64,000 nucleotides of DNA from Taxawa tesnikishii (nom. ined.). Taxonomy: Eukaryota > Ascomycota > Dothideomycetes > Dothideales. The notes under the pieces are model-generated. The model was not told the DNA's origin. It saw only the letters and a list, made by a program, of their open reading frames with translations, and searched no databases. The DNA lies in the NCBI GenBank assembly GCA_030247885.1, contig JAPDRO010000012.1, positions 434,001 through 498,000 on the forward strand, written 5' to 3'. Positions 11,001 to 23,378 of the stretch are shown here, in pieces (positions within the stretch are counted from its first letter, which is position 1; the number at the start of each line of letters is the position of its first letter). The position numbers and the translations under genes are program-made.

Positions 11001-13521
11001 TTCCCGGGAGATAGGACGCCTTGGGTACACAGGGTCCTTGATTTCTCTCACACGCATACGACGAATGATCGTCAGGTTCGTTTCGGCGATTTGCATGTCG
11101 GCAAGGATTTGTTTTCCGCAGAGCGCGGCTGGCCCAACCCAGCAATCTGTTTTTGATTAAGCCCCTCATGGCCAAAATCAACAAGGGAACATTGTATTCG
11201 TGTCGGAAAAGCCAACATCGTCTATTGTTGAAGCGGTTACTCATAACAGCAGTTCAGGTAGCACAAAGGACTGCCGGCTGCAGCAACATGCGTCCGCTTC
11301 CCGAGGTGTTGGGGGTGTCGGGACGCTGCATAAGGTTGGGGAGGGTTCAGATGCAGAGGCACGATGCCACGTGAGGAGCAGCACGATCTTGGAGTCTTTG
11401 GGCCATTCTCGCGCGCCACACCTGGATGAACTGACGAACGATCTTTTGCGCGATTGACATGACGTCCCTGAGTCTTGCAATTTCGCATATGGACGGGGAC
11501 GGAGCAGCCTCTCAGGTGAGCGGGCGGCACTGGTTGCTGATCCGGACCGAGGAGCCGATAGCGCTCTGGCTTCGGCTCGTCTTCACCTTCGGCTCGTCTT
11601 TACCTTCGACCAAAAGCAACCGCAACATTCATCGCGTATCCCTGCGTACTACCTACTAGTGGGAGAAGAGGCCGTTTAACAGGCATTCGAACGGTACAAC
11701 TCTATTTTGGAAATAGCAGGCTCCAAGCTGAATCGAGCATGGCTAGCCGTTCGAGAGGACATCAGGCCGTGGATGAGTAAAACAACTTGCCTACTCTAAA
11801 ATACACTGCGCACGAAAGGTCGTTAAGCGATAGGAGCGTTGGCGCGACGCCTGATGCTGCCTCGAAACAGAGTGTATGGTGGCAGATCCCGATCTCTGGA
11901 GGAGGTGCTCGCTGTCCGGCTGGCCCAAGATCCCATGCTATGCCATGCGGAGCGGTACCTGCCATCTGGTCCCGGGCCTTGATACGGGGTCGCGAGCGCT
12001 CTCTGCCTGCCTGTCTCAGATGTCAGGTGCCTGAGATGCAACTGGGGTTATCCCTCTTTGAGTGCTAAACCGGCCGCGCTTGTATCAACGGGTGCTGTGC
12101 AGCGTCCGTTATGTTCGCGAACGAAACACCCTGTTCGGTTTCCGACATCCAAGTCGAGGGAAGCTTTCACGCTACTCGGTACGCTCGGGGCAGCAGATCT
12201 GCACGGCTTTCGACACTAGCGAGGGCCCAATGAGACGGCGCTCGATAGCGAGTAACGCATGGGGACGGGGTATGCGAGTGCGCTTCTACTGGTGCGAAGA
12301 GTGTCTTTGATCTCTGATTGCAAGCGATGTCCTCCAGGGAGTCCAACCACACGCCCGTCCCGCAGCCAAGCGGCTCCGACAGTCCAGTACCAGGCGCTCT
12401 CAGGCCGCCTGGCTGTCCTTGTCGCCCGCCTGCCACCACGCGGCTGCCCCATCGAGGATCAGAGCCAGGAGTGTTTCCAAATACTTCGCTATCGTGAAAA
12501 CAGGCCGGCTCTGCAGTGTGCGCTGCGCGCTGGTTTTGTTTTGTGCGGAAATAGCATGGCCTGCATGTAGCGCGCGCGGGATCAGGTAATTGCGTGCGTG
12601 ATAGTGATACAGTCACCCTCACCCTGTACGGCGCTGGTAAATTGCAGGCTGTGATCCAGCCTTGCCGCAACGCTCGAAACGCTCGTAGGAGGTGCTGCTC
12701 TGCTCGCATCTAGCATGGCCCATTGCGGGTTGGCGCCGGTCTGCCTGTTGGACGCTGAACCCGCGGCTGCCTGTCGCCTGTCCCCTTCACCCTCCTTTGT
12801 CCTCGAGGCTCGCTAGGCCCGATCCAGAATCTCGCGAGCTCGCAGCTGCTCGCGCATGGGTCTCTTCCCCTAGCGGCCCCGTCAGCAGCGAGCGCTAGCG
12901 GCATCCCTCATCTTTTAGCAGATTGCCATACATATCTGGGTGCCACCTCTCCGCTCGTCGAGCAAAAGACTGGACCGTGTCCAGCCCACAGATCCGCCAT
13001 CCGTTCCCTAAGAGCGCCAGGCACCTAAGCTTAACAAAGGATCGCCACCTCCCACATCAAAGGCGCGACATCATCACCACCACCACCAGCTCGCAGCATT
13101 CATTGTTGACTGCAGTGCTTTGTTTATCGCTCTGTCGGTTCGACTCCTATCGCAACCGGCATCCCAAGTCGCTGCTGCTGCTGCTGCTTCTTCTTCACCG
13201 TGCTGCATCGCGCTCATCGCAGTCTATACCATCGCTCAGGACCCTGCAAGCCACCACTCGACCTCCGACGCCTCCATCTCCGCAACGCGTCGCACGCTGC
13301 CGAAGCTCACCAAGAACAACCAACAACGCTTTCGTTACCTACTACGTTGTGTCGCACGACCTGTGCAACCACAGGTGTGACAGGCTTACTGCACGCCCAA
13401 CCTTCTGGTAATCCCAGATCTCGCACTTGTGAGCCAGAGTGATCGTGACGGGTCAGTACTGCTCCCTCTTTGCCTACGCCGCTTTCCCAGAGCATGGTTG
13501 CGGGAAAGCGTCCACAGCTGT
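8038..13521. other. Gene-poor region
   Basis: About 5.5 kb in which no open frame shows a recognisable domain, a plausible exon chain or a recurring motif. Frames of 60-180 codons occur on both strands and overlap freely, as expected by chance at this base composition. No terminal repeats, transposase motifs or tRNA boxes were seen. The right part, roughly 12900-13500, is pyrimidine-rich with a (GCT)n run and probably is the 5' leader of the zinc-finger gene. Confidence 0.5.
13171..13196. repeat. GCT/TTC trinucleotide run in probable 5' leader
   Basis: A short run of GCT units followed by TTC units lies upstream of the zinc-finger gene. It is simple-sequence DNA; a frame across it would read poly-Ala or poly-Leu, with no sign that it is translated. 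Confidence 0.6.
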
Positions 13522-13921
13522 ATGGCCGTTGCTGAGACAGATCTAGCATTCTCTAGGATTGACCTGCATACTCTCGTGTCACCTATATCGCGCTCCGCCG
13601 GAAAGCCGCACCCAGTCGTAGCCGCCTCGCCGTCAGCCTCGACATAGTCTCCAGGTTGTCGGAACCTGTCTACATAAGAAACGAGAGAGCGCCCACATCT
13701 CTGGAACCAAGTCTTCCGTCATCAAGACAGAGAACCTTCGCCTCATCTCAAGCCTTGTTCTCAGTATTTCGATTCACCTGCGCTGCAGATCATTGCTTCT
13801 CCAACTCCAACGTTCGCCGTTCACCACCGTGTACGGAAACGCCAGCAGAGTACCACAAGCCGCTGGCTCAGTACGAGAAACATCCGCCACCGTGGCTGCC
13901 GCAATCGCTCTTCCGTCCCAC

Positions 13922-15284
13922 ATGATGCCTGGGTCGGATCCAATGGGTGCACCTTCGAGCTTCACGGCTCGCAGACCGAATGCTTCCCACCTTCCCAGCT
14001 TTGAGCTTCCTCCTCCCCAGTTGACCGCGCTCCACCAGAAATATCAGCATCCGTATGCGAGTGCGAATGCTACACAACCGACTCCTTCAATTCCTACCAG
14101 CTTGACAAGCGTGGGCAATCTTTTGACTCCTCCCAGCAACGTCTCCGGCGAGGGACTTAGCCCAATCTCAGGCGCAACAAGCACCAGCTCTTCAACAAAC
14201 CCCGTTATCCCTCCTTACACCCCTGGAGGAGCTTACCCAATGTGGCCTCCACCAAGCTCCGGCACAACGCCGTATGGTTTCCAATCAGCTGCGACTCCGA
14301 ATTCCTACCTTCCCCCTCGTGGTCTCTTCTCTCCTCTCGCCTCCATGATCAAAGGTACAAACTCGCCGACAGCGAGCGAAGGCCTGCCACCTCCGCCAAA
14401 CACCTATGGCGAGGTTCCTCCCTACCAAACATCGCTCCCCATGTCCGCTCCTGCATCCATGGCTTCTGCCCATCCTGGACAGCAACAGACGATTGGCCAC
14501 GCGATGATGGGAGGACAGCCTCCAGTTACCCAGGCCTCTCCTGTAAGCGAGCAGCAACCGTTCGTCAGGCCACCCCCAACGCCGACGTACTCCTACTCTT
14601 CTCAAACATCTTCTACCCAGCCATCCGCTTACTCATACTCTTCCGGGCCTTCGCCAATCCAGCAAAGCCCAATTAGCGCAGGCGGACCACTGTCTCGCAT
14701 GTCGCCAACTAACGGCCAGGGCCCGATCCCTTCACTGCCCCCTCAGGGCGCGCCTTCCCCGTACAATCAACAAAGGCCTTTCTCGTACCCTGTGTCTGGT
14801 CCAGTTCTCTCGAACGTCAGCAATCCCAACGGTCAGCTTGGACTGGTCGGTGGCATGCCTCCCAACATGATGCAAGGCTTCAACAGCGGGCATGCAGCAC
14901 AGATTCATCACATCTACGGTCATCCACAGCAACCGCAGCCAAGCCCTGCAAACGACCGACCTTTCAAATGTGACCAGTGTCCGCAGAGTTTCAACCGCAA
15001 TCACGACCTGAAGAGGCACAAGCGGATACATCTTGCTGTCAAGCCGTTCCCATGCGGACACTGCGACAAGAGTTTCTCGCGGAAGGACGCGCTTAAGGTA
15101 TGTCAAAACTCCCTGCATCTGTTCTCTAGTATTGTACTGACAAACTCCGCAGCGACACATCCTGGTCAAGGGCTGCGGCAAGGCGCAAGCAGCGTTGGAT
15201 GGCGACAGCGCCGAGGGCTCCATCTCGCCGGTAGCAAAGAGCGAGGGCATGGATGCTAGCCCCGTCGTTGCCGCCTCGGCATAA
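13922..15284 (+). CDS. mtfA: MtfA-like C2H2 zinc-finger transcription factor
   Basis: Nuclear DNA-binding regulator; Aspergillus MtfA controls secondary metabolism and development. Exons 13922-15097 and 15153-15284 give 435 residues from the ATG at 13922. Most of the protein is Pro/Ser/Gln/Tyr-rich and disordered. Two fingers sit near residues 345-400: CDQCPQSFNRNHDLKRHKRIH (CX2CX12HX3H, shown from the first Cys), then CGHCDKSFSRKDALK, completed across the intron by RHILVKGC, so the second finger ends in Cys rather than His. This finger pair is what I recall for MtfA. The start is uncertain: the open frame extends upstream of 13922 without an ATG, and a frame at 13561-13644 reads DLHTLVSPISRSAGKP, resembling the start of MtfA proteins; an upstream coding exon is likely. 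The short tail ends in a Ser/Ala-rich segment. Confidence 0.75.
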
Positions 15285-17063
15285 ACCTGCGCGCCCCACC
15301 TTCTCTCAGCAACTTCCTTTCTTGGACGATACCCCTTCTGTTTTCTTGTATTGATTATTACGCATATTTTATAACACGCACGATGGGCATATGGATTGCG
15401 GTAGTGCCACCGGAGACTAGGGAAAGGCTCTTTGCACCATTCACGGGTTATGGCATCTCGTTGGTTTTGTTCTGCGCGCGGATGTTTCCTCGACTTGCAT
15501 GGCGTCATGACAGCGGCTTTCCATTTCGAGTGGACCTTGGGGGGGATCTGGTGATTCGGAAGTATTGGTCATATTGCTGCTGTTCTTGTTTGTTGTTCTT
15601 GTTGCGCGGATACCTCGTAGCCTCATAGTGGTGGGCTTGTTGTTCCAGTCTCTCTCCTGCGATCAGTGCAGGTCTGGTCAAAGTCAATGCAATAATTCTC
15701 TTTGGAACGTCGCCGTGGCTCGTATGGTAGTTGCGAGGATCAGCGATAAGCAAACCGTGCCGTGGCTGGCTGTGTGCGCCGTGCAGCAGCCACCCGAGCG
15801 GCGCGCGCTAAAAATCTTCATCACCATTATCATCCTCATCCTCATCCTCCGTTATCTTGGAAACTTCCTTTCCTCCTCTTCTCCTCCACTCACTGTTGCT
15901 AGATCTCCGCAATGTCCTGGACTGCATATCTGTACGGATTTTGATTGCGGCGCCTCTTCTGGCTGATATGCCTTAGCATCGACCAGTTTGCGTCGCATTA
16001 TCTTGTCGACATGCCGTGGATAAAACGGGATGAGGGCAGTAGGCAGGTACTATCTGCGGCGGGACAGTATGATACGGTGTTGCGATTGCATCTGTCTGCC
16101 GGAGACAATGTCAAGCAACGTGGAAAGGGAGGCCGTTGCGATACGACAGACGTAGGGTAATAGGGGGCGGAGGAGGAGCGTCGTAGGTAGCCAACAGCTT
16201 TTCCAACTGCCTCAAGAAAGAGCGCAAATTGCAGCCAGGAAACATAACCTCTTTAATAATAATTGTAGGAAGAACCGCCACCCCTTTTGCAGTGGATCCG
16301 GCCAATTAAGGAGAAAGAGGATTGCCGTATGGGTAATGAGTTCTCTGCGGGAGCGTTGTTGGCCCTTGACCGTTGCACGCATCGTTCGGCTGCCAGTCGA
16401 GCCGGTAGGTAGGTGACGAGCATTCCAAACATTCAAAACCACAACAAATATCCCACTTTGACGCAGCCCGCTCTTTCGCAACCATTTCTCGACCACGAAC
16501 CAATCGCTGCTTTCCTTCTCTTTCTCGCGGCACGGCTACCTGCTGTTCGTGAATCCTGTACCTTCCCCTTCCCAAACCCAGTCGCTCCCTCTCGTCGACC
16601 ATCTCGAATCACGCTCCTTCGACACGAGTGACCGAGACCCGCCCAGTCCAGGCACGCGCGACTCTTTCCTTGTCCATCACACCCAAAGTTTACTGTTGGC
16701 GCATCACCACTTTCGTCTTTGCTCCTTTGCTAGTGTACCATCAGCTCGAGGCTTGCCTGGCCCGGGAAGACGACATTTCTCGATACACACGCCGCCCTGC
16801 CTTCTCTTCGCCTTTCGTTTGACGAGATGCAGCTTTGACATTGCGTATCTTTGATTGATGCCATCGCCGTTTGGATTGGGGTACTCTGGCTTTGGTTTCG
16901 GCTAGCCGTGGATCAGGCCTAGAGACATTGCGAGCATCAGCCACAGCATCCAGCATACGCGTATTCGGCATAATCGAACTTCTCAGCTTTCAGCTTTCGC
17001 TCCCTCACCAGCACTATACGAAAATCGATTAATATCTAATTCACTAAATCACGGATTCCCACC
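15285..17063. other. Intergenic, untranslated regions likely
   Basis: 1.8 kb between the zinc-finger gene and the kinase. The right half is rich in CT tracts and short upstream ATGs, as in long fungal 5' leaders. No open frame has recognisable content. The kinase ATG at 17064 sits in a good context (CACCATGG). Confidence 0.5.
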
Positions 17064-20000
17064 ATGGCTGCCCGATACCGGTCAAGACAGGGCCAACAGA
17101 GAACGCCGCTGGGTCCTGGAGAGTCTCGCGCCAACATTGTAAACAGCACACCTCAAAGACCGACCAAGACCGCCTCCAATCCTGCGTCTTCACCGCCGCT
17201 ACCGCACAACAAGTTCTTGGGTCCCAATGGCTCGCTTGACGTTCGCAGCAGCAGTCCCATCGAATCACCCGGCAACCAGCGCGTCTCTGCCATCAAGGAT
17301 GAAACTAAGCGCAACAGCAAAAGAGATTCCGGAATATCCAACGCGTCCAGTACTGCGTCCGGAAGCGCACCCAAGAGGAAGAGGGAGATTGGGCGATGGC
17401 AGTTGGGCAAGACAATCGGCAAGGGTGGAGGATCCACAGTCAGGCTGGTCCGACACATAGACTCTGGCCAGATTGCGGCGGTCAAGGTCATCTCTCGCAA
17501 GATGGCAGAGACGATACGTGCGCAGAGCCTTGCCAACCTGGTCGATTCCGAAAGGTCCATACAGGATCTTGTGGCAGCCGGCAAGATGCTCCCCCGCCAC
17601 CACCCGGTCTGATGAGAGAGATTGCGGTCATGAAATTGCTCGAGCATCCGAACATCGTGCGGTTGTACGATGTGTGGGAGAATCGCAACGAATTGTAGGT
17701 GTGCTGGAATCGTTGCTCGTTCTCTAGCTAACAAGAGATCAGGTACTTGATCATGGAATATGTCCCCGGCGGAGAACTCTTCCACTACATCGAACAGAGC
17801 CGAGGCTTGACAGAGGAAGAGACCGTCTACATCTTTCGACAGATCATCGCCGCACTGCTTTACTGCCATCGACTGTCCATCCACCACCGCGACCTCAAGC
17901 CTGAGAACATTCTACTGGATCGTGAGAACCTACAGGTAAAGCTTGTAGATTTCGGCATGGCTGCCTTGCAACCGCAGGGCTCGATGCTTACCACAGCCTG
18001 CGGCAGTCCTCACTACGCTGCTCCAGAGGTTATCAGAGGAAGACCCTACGATGGCGGCAAGGCGGATGTCTGGAGCTGCGGTGTCATCCTCTACGTTATG
18101 CTCACTGGCACAACCCCTACAACTACACACGGCCAGAGGACCTGAAATCCATGTACGAGGACATTTCTCGAGCACGATACTACATGCCCCCAGACTTGAC
18201 CGACGAAGCCAAGGACCTCATCCAGCGGATCTTCAACAGAGATCCCCGTCAGCGGATCAGCATGTCAGAGATTTGGGATCATCCATTACTGCACAAATTT
18301 GATGCCGAGTGGGGCTTCGAGAGCGCGGAGAAGCAGAGGGCGGCCCTGCTCGGACCTTCACCGATCGATCCACGGTTCATGGCCGCTAAGGAAGAAGACA
18401 TTGACAGGGAAATTTTGCGGAATATGAGAACGCTTTGGCACAGTGTCCCGGAGAAGCTGCTGGTCAGGCGTCTGCTGAGCGAAGAGTAAGTGTACACGGT
18501 TACTACAGATACAATAGATTGCAAGATCGTCATTCGGAATGGTATGCTGACCCTGGTTTAGAGCGAACCAAGAGAAGTACTTCTACGCCGCTCTCCTCAA
18601 GCACAGAGAGGAACATCTGGAGAACTACACAGGTGGTTCGGATGCAGTCAGCTACTCTCCAAGCGACTATCAGCACACAAGGCCCGACCTTGATACGCCA
18701 CCGATGCCAAAAGGCACACAAAAATCCAAATCACAGTATTCGATTATGAACGATGAACATCTCAAACCCAGCCACAGCTTTATGGAACCGCCGCCATCCG
18801 TCAGTAGTTACGATCCTTTCCGCGCTTCACGAGAACCTTCAGGTGTGGAAGGCTCAGGGAACTACGTTAATGTGACTGTGCATCGGGATGGCCTCACCGT
18901 TCACAGGCGCAAAAACTCCACACAACACAACCTGCGTCATCCAAATGATATGCGGGTACAGCTGCTCAAGCAACGAAGCCACAAAAGCACCAATCGCTCA
19001 AGCTCAACCCTCGCACAGAGCTCCACGGGCTACAGGAGATCAGTTGCTTCTAGGAAGTCCCTATCCCGCGCATCACTTGCTAGCTCCGAGTGGCCCAGTA
19101 GTCCACCTGTAGTAGAGTCCGTTCGACCCAGAAGCGGACACAAGCGGGGTGTGAGCTTCCAGCACATCCGACGGAGCTCTACTGCAAGCGCTCTCACGTC
19201 TCCAGACTCTATTCATAACGATCACTACACGCCCGATTTGCAAGCCAAGGCCCGGCGCACGATGACGGCCAACGACCCGGCCGCCATAATATCCAGCCCC
19301 GCCGCGTATGCTGCCAACATCCGGTCCAAAAAGGAGAAAGAGAACACGCCGTCGTCGTCCTCATGCCCACGGGTACGCAAGCAGCCTAACACACCGTCGC
19401 ATTACATTCGCAGCGAAATTCGCAAAGTTAGTACCGAGCTGGAAAAGGCATGCGAAGATGCATTCTTCCGGTCGTCGGTGGGCTCCAGCATCAACACTTC
19501 CCTTTCTCTGACCGACAAGCCAAATCCATACGATACTCCACCGTCATCTGTGTCCGAGCACACCCCGAAGGCGGTAAGGCAACTCCCTCGTTGCCGGTGG
19601 ATACGCCAACGACGTTTCTTGCGCGGACGCTGGAGGAGACTCGTAACAAGATTGCTGCTCGTTCAGCTGCAGAAGGAGCAGACCCGGCCAAGTTCAACGA
19701 GATCCTTGCTACACTTGAGAAGATCATGCCGCCGGATATGCGACAGCAGGACAAGCGTGCAGTGTCTGCTCCAGAAGCGAAACTCTCGCTCGAGCTAAAC
19801 TTCCTACCCATCATTTCTGAAGAACGTCGCTCTGACGAAGATCTGGCCGCAACGGAGCGCTACAGATCTGTCACTGCGCCTGTGTCGAAGAGGGAAGAGG
19901 AAAAGAAGAGAGACCCTCATGTCATCCGTGTGGTTCCTGCGTCGTCTCCCGTTGCTCCACGTAGTGTCCGTCAGCGCACCGAGGAACCACAGGATCAGTC

Positions 20001-20962
20001 CCACGATGCATCCTCAGCCGAACCGACCATTACGAATTCGAAGAATCTGACTGCGCCAACCCTCGCCGATCGCTTGATGCGCAAGAAGAGCAGCGATAGT
20101 GTCGCTGGTCTCAAAGGTGCCGACGTCAGCGCGAAGGACGAGCACTCCAAGAAGAAAATCTCCTGGCTGCAGAAGCTCAAGGGGCAGCACCTACCGAGGA
20201 AATCGACGAGCCAACATTGAACTCCCTGCCGGAATCGTGGCGAGAGCTCGATGACAGGGTGACGGCGCCTGCAAACGCTCGTCCGAACACACATGCCCGC
20301 GACAAGAAGCCCCAACCAATCAAGGTCATCAACGTCAATGTCGATCCTCCTACACTCACGACCTCTATTGAAGAGTTTCCCATGCGTCCTGCGCAGGCAA
20401 AGGGACTCGCGAAATGGTTCGGCAAGAAGTCCAACAAGAACCCTAAGATCACAGCGACAACTCCAGCCGAGGAGCCTGCGGACCCGTTTGCCGCCTCATC
20501 CTACTCTACCACTCCTCCATCCCCGCTGCCACAACCAGCGACGCCCACGGAGCCGACGCGCTCTTGGTTCTCGCGCTTCTTGCGTCTGCGTCCGGAAACG
20601 CGCCTTCTTTGCTTCAACACCTCTCGTGGTCGTGCGCGCACCGAGCTCATGCGTCTGCTAAACTCGTGGCAAGCACATGGGCTGCGCGATATCATCCTCT
20701 TTCCGCCGAGAACATTATCACCGCGCGCGTGGACAAGAACAACGCCCTCGGCATCAAGCCGGTGACGTTCCGCATCGAGCTGTTTGTCGTGCTGGAGAGG
20801 GGCCAGAGAGTTGGACTCAGTCTTGGGCGCTGGACCCAGGTCCGAGGTGCGGCGAGTAGTTTCAGACAGGTGGTCGACAGGACGCAGAAGATGATGGGTG
20901 AGAGAGGCTGGCTGGTTGAGGAGCTGGAGAAGTGGAACGCTATGTGCGAGAGCTTGGGTTGA
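17064..20962 (+). CDS. GIN4: Gin4/Hsl1/Kcc4-type septin-associated protein kinase with five frame breaks
   Basis: Nim1-related Ser/Thr kinase that acts at the septin collar and in morphogenesis control. Exons 17064-17694, 17743-18485 and 18562-20962. Motifs: the [17 protein letters not shown] loop, catalytic Lys in [20 protein letters not shown]-type loop (here [11 protein letters not shown]), [20 protein letters not shown] and [18 protein letters not shown]; a long Ser-rich middle; and a C-terminal KA1-like lipid-binding domain ([12 protein letters not shown] to [17 protein letters not shown]). The coding text moves between frames at 17591-17595, 18114-18117, about 19570, 20181-20184 and 20703-20707. 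Each is a run of G or C in which one extra base restores the family sequence. Allowing for five such bases gives exactly 1,260 codons. As written, the kinase domain is cut twice. Because all five are the same kind of change and the flanking residues are well conserved, sequencing indels are more likely than an old pseudogene. Confidence 0.85.
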
Positions 20963-21655
20963 GCTCTCATGATATCCTGCATCAACAGGATAGGATGATG
21001 TTCCTTGGATGCGGGACCACGCCTGGACACTGTTGCATGCAAGCATCTTCGGATCAGGGTATCTATTCCCGCCGCATGCTAGCACAGCATCCATCTTCTG
21101 GCGGTATCCTGCTGGATTTCGATGAATGCTCTTCTGTTTTTTCTTTTTTTCGTGTACGATTTTGAATTTCCGCTTTTTCTCTGGGCATTACAGCATCACC
21201 TCTACCATGCCAACGGGCTCTGCAAGCGCGAGATTGTAGAGAGGAAAGGGAGTCCGGTTATGGGGTTGTCTTTACAGGCTGTAACTAATACTGCTTGCCT
21301 TCTTAATGACGATATGCAAATGCTGATACTTCATTTCCTTGAATGGAAGGCGAGTGGCTATCGAAGACGATAACAACTACGTGGAGAATGTGAAGTCGTA
21401 GCGTGCTCGACTTCACACAGGCATACTCCGAACACCAACCAGACATAGGCCACTCGCATCCCGCTAAGACCACGTCCGTTAGAGTATCCTAGAACAAAAC
21501 CTTCGACGCAACACTCAACAACCACGCTGCATCCCGCCATCCACCTTCTCCCTCTTCATCCTCTTCATTCCCACCATCCCTCTCTTCAGCGCTATCCCTA
21601 TCCCTATCCCTCTCCAACATTTTCTCCAATCCCGCCCTCCCGTCAACCTCTGTCC
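20963..21655. other. Convergent intergenic region
   Basis: About 700 bases between the kinase stop and the stop of the minus-strand gene, so it should hold two 3' untranslated regions and terminators. A repeated CCCTAT/CCTCTT-like pyrimidine tract occurs near 21550-21620. No gene is seen. Confidence 0.5.
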
Positions 21656-22850
21656 TCAACTCATCCCCTCCGCCCCACTCGCAATCTCACCTCCATCCGC
21701 CCCCTCAACGGCGTCATCTTCAACTTCACTCTCCTCCCGATCCTCGTCCACACTAAACAACGTCCACCCGACCAACCTCTCCACCAACCCGCCCAACGCA
21801 CCCCCGCGCTCCGCAGCCCAGCGCCTGACATCCGCCTCCGCGCCCTCGCCCGCATCCAACCCCTCCTCATCCTCATGCACGTCGACAAAATCCGGCTCCA
21901 GCATGCGCGGCGTGAGCAACGCCTCCCCGTCCCCTCCCCTCCCCCACCGTACCCCGCCGCTCCCGCGCTGAAGTACCCGGACGAGGGCAGCGCGACGGCG
22001 TCGGCGTCCGCGAGGGGCGTGCGCGAGAGAGCGGCCCGGCTCCCGCGTCTGCTGGTCCTCGCGCTCGCGGCCCGGCTGCCGAACCGGCTGCCCCAGCGGC
22101 CCACGCGCGGCGACAGCGGGCTGGATTCGTCGTCCGCGAGCGCCAGGTGCCTGCTGCTGGCCAGACTCGCGTACGCGAGTTCTTCTTCGTCCGAGGAGGA
22201 GGTGTCGGGATCCGCCGGGACGAGGGAGGTGGAGGAGGAGCGGGTGCTGAGCCAGGATTGCCCCTTGGATTCGGCGAGGAGCGTGCTGGTTGCGAGGCCG
22301 GCGCGGGTGAGCCAGTCGTCTTCTTCGTTCGGGTGCCGGGGTTGGTGCGTGAGCGGTGATGGTGGCGCTTCCTGCCCGCGTCGAACTTGCCTGGTTCTCT
22401 GTGTCCGGCGGCGGTCTGGTAGTGTGGATGGCGGGGTGTTGGGCGTTGGGCCACGAGCAGCGCAGCCTCGCTCTTGGCTTTTGGTCCCAGACCTTGTGTA
22501 TCTAGTCTGAGTCCTGATCTTGGAACGCCTTGGTCGTTTACCTCGACGGCGTAGTAGACGGATGGCTGGTCGTAAATGGAGAGTTTGCGACTCAGACCGC
22601 CGTGCAGGTGTCGACGGCTCGAGCTGTGGGACAGGATGCCAGGAGTCGTAGGTGCGGATTTGCCTTGGATGTAGGAGGAGTGGTAGTTGGCGTATGCTGC
22701 ATTACCTGTGTCGGAGGGATTGGTAATAGCGGATGAAGGGTTGGAGAGAGGCGCGAGACGTAGGTTAGAGAGATTGGTGGTGGAGCGCTTGGAGCGGGAG
22801 GAGGAGCGGCGCGGAGGAGGTGCCTGGAGGGAACGGGTGTCGACCTCCAT
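21656..22850 (-). CDS. Serine-rich fungal protein, probably DUF3984 family, two frame breaks
   Basis: Function unknown. The start at 22850 reads MEVDTRSLQAPPPRRSSS, followed by KRSTTNLSNLRLAPL, a YIQGKSAPTTPGILSHSSS motif and a basic, Ser-rich region. Later blocks read DDWLTRAGLATSTLLAESKG, then a Ser/Asp patch, then EPDFVDVHEDEEG and a tryptophan-containing acidic tail ending at 21656. This order is what I recall for the fungus-specific DUF3984 family. The text changes frame at 22331-22333 and 21925-21928, both short G/C runs lacking one base; allowing for two bases gives 399 codons. The frame that stays open past the second break is an Arg/Ala-rich artefact of GC-rich DNA. The gene is head-to-head with the SDR at 23379, 528 bases apart. 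Confidence 0.72.
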
Positions 22851-23378
22851 TGTGTACTGCTCAGGCTTTGCAACAAGACATGGAGGTTGGAGGGGTATAG
22901 TACTGACGATGAGGCGTGTAGAACTCTGAGATGTTATCCAGTTGAAGGTGTGGGGGATGCAGGGCGTCAAGCTACCCCGGACAGATGGCCATTAAGGTAT
23001 AGCCTTGTCGATCATCACATGTCAAAATATGCCAAGGCAGGGGTGAGTGCGAAGGAAAACATCTCACTATCCACCTTCATACTGCATAGCTGACTTCACT
23101 TTACTGAACGGCAGAAGCTGTGTACTTCGTCAGTCCGAGTGATGAGGGTCGACCGAACAGTCTTGTAATCTAAAGCCGTTGGCTCATCCAGATGGGAGAT
23201 GCCCGACCGGCGGCATCTGACGACATACAAGAACCTGCTTTGTAATCGGATGCATTCACCACATGTAGGTGATGAACGTGGCCTCAGTTACACCACTATA
23301 CCTGTTTCCTCCCCGTCTGTTGTCTCACACATAGCGGTTCTTCTCGCAGTGTTTCCCTGCTCCGTTTCCGCCTTGACC
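22851..23378. promoter_or_regulatory. Divergent promoter region, DUF3984-like gene / SDR
   Basis: 528 bases between two head-to-head start codons. It must carry both promoters. A pyrimidine-rich stretch precedes the SDR start. No specific operator could be identified. Confidence 0.35.

Noticed and set aside
12167-12709. 180-codon minus-strand frame in the gene-poor region
   Set aside because: No motif or exon partner, and a plus-strand frame of comparable length overlaps it; consistent with chance in GC-rich DNA.
21873-22140. Arg/Ala/Gly-rich open reading frame beyond the second break of the DUF3984-like gene
   Set aside because: It is the wrong frame of a very GC-rich coding stretch; the acidic conserved tail is in another frame.
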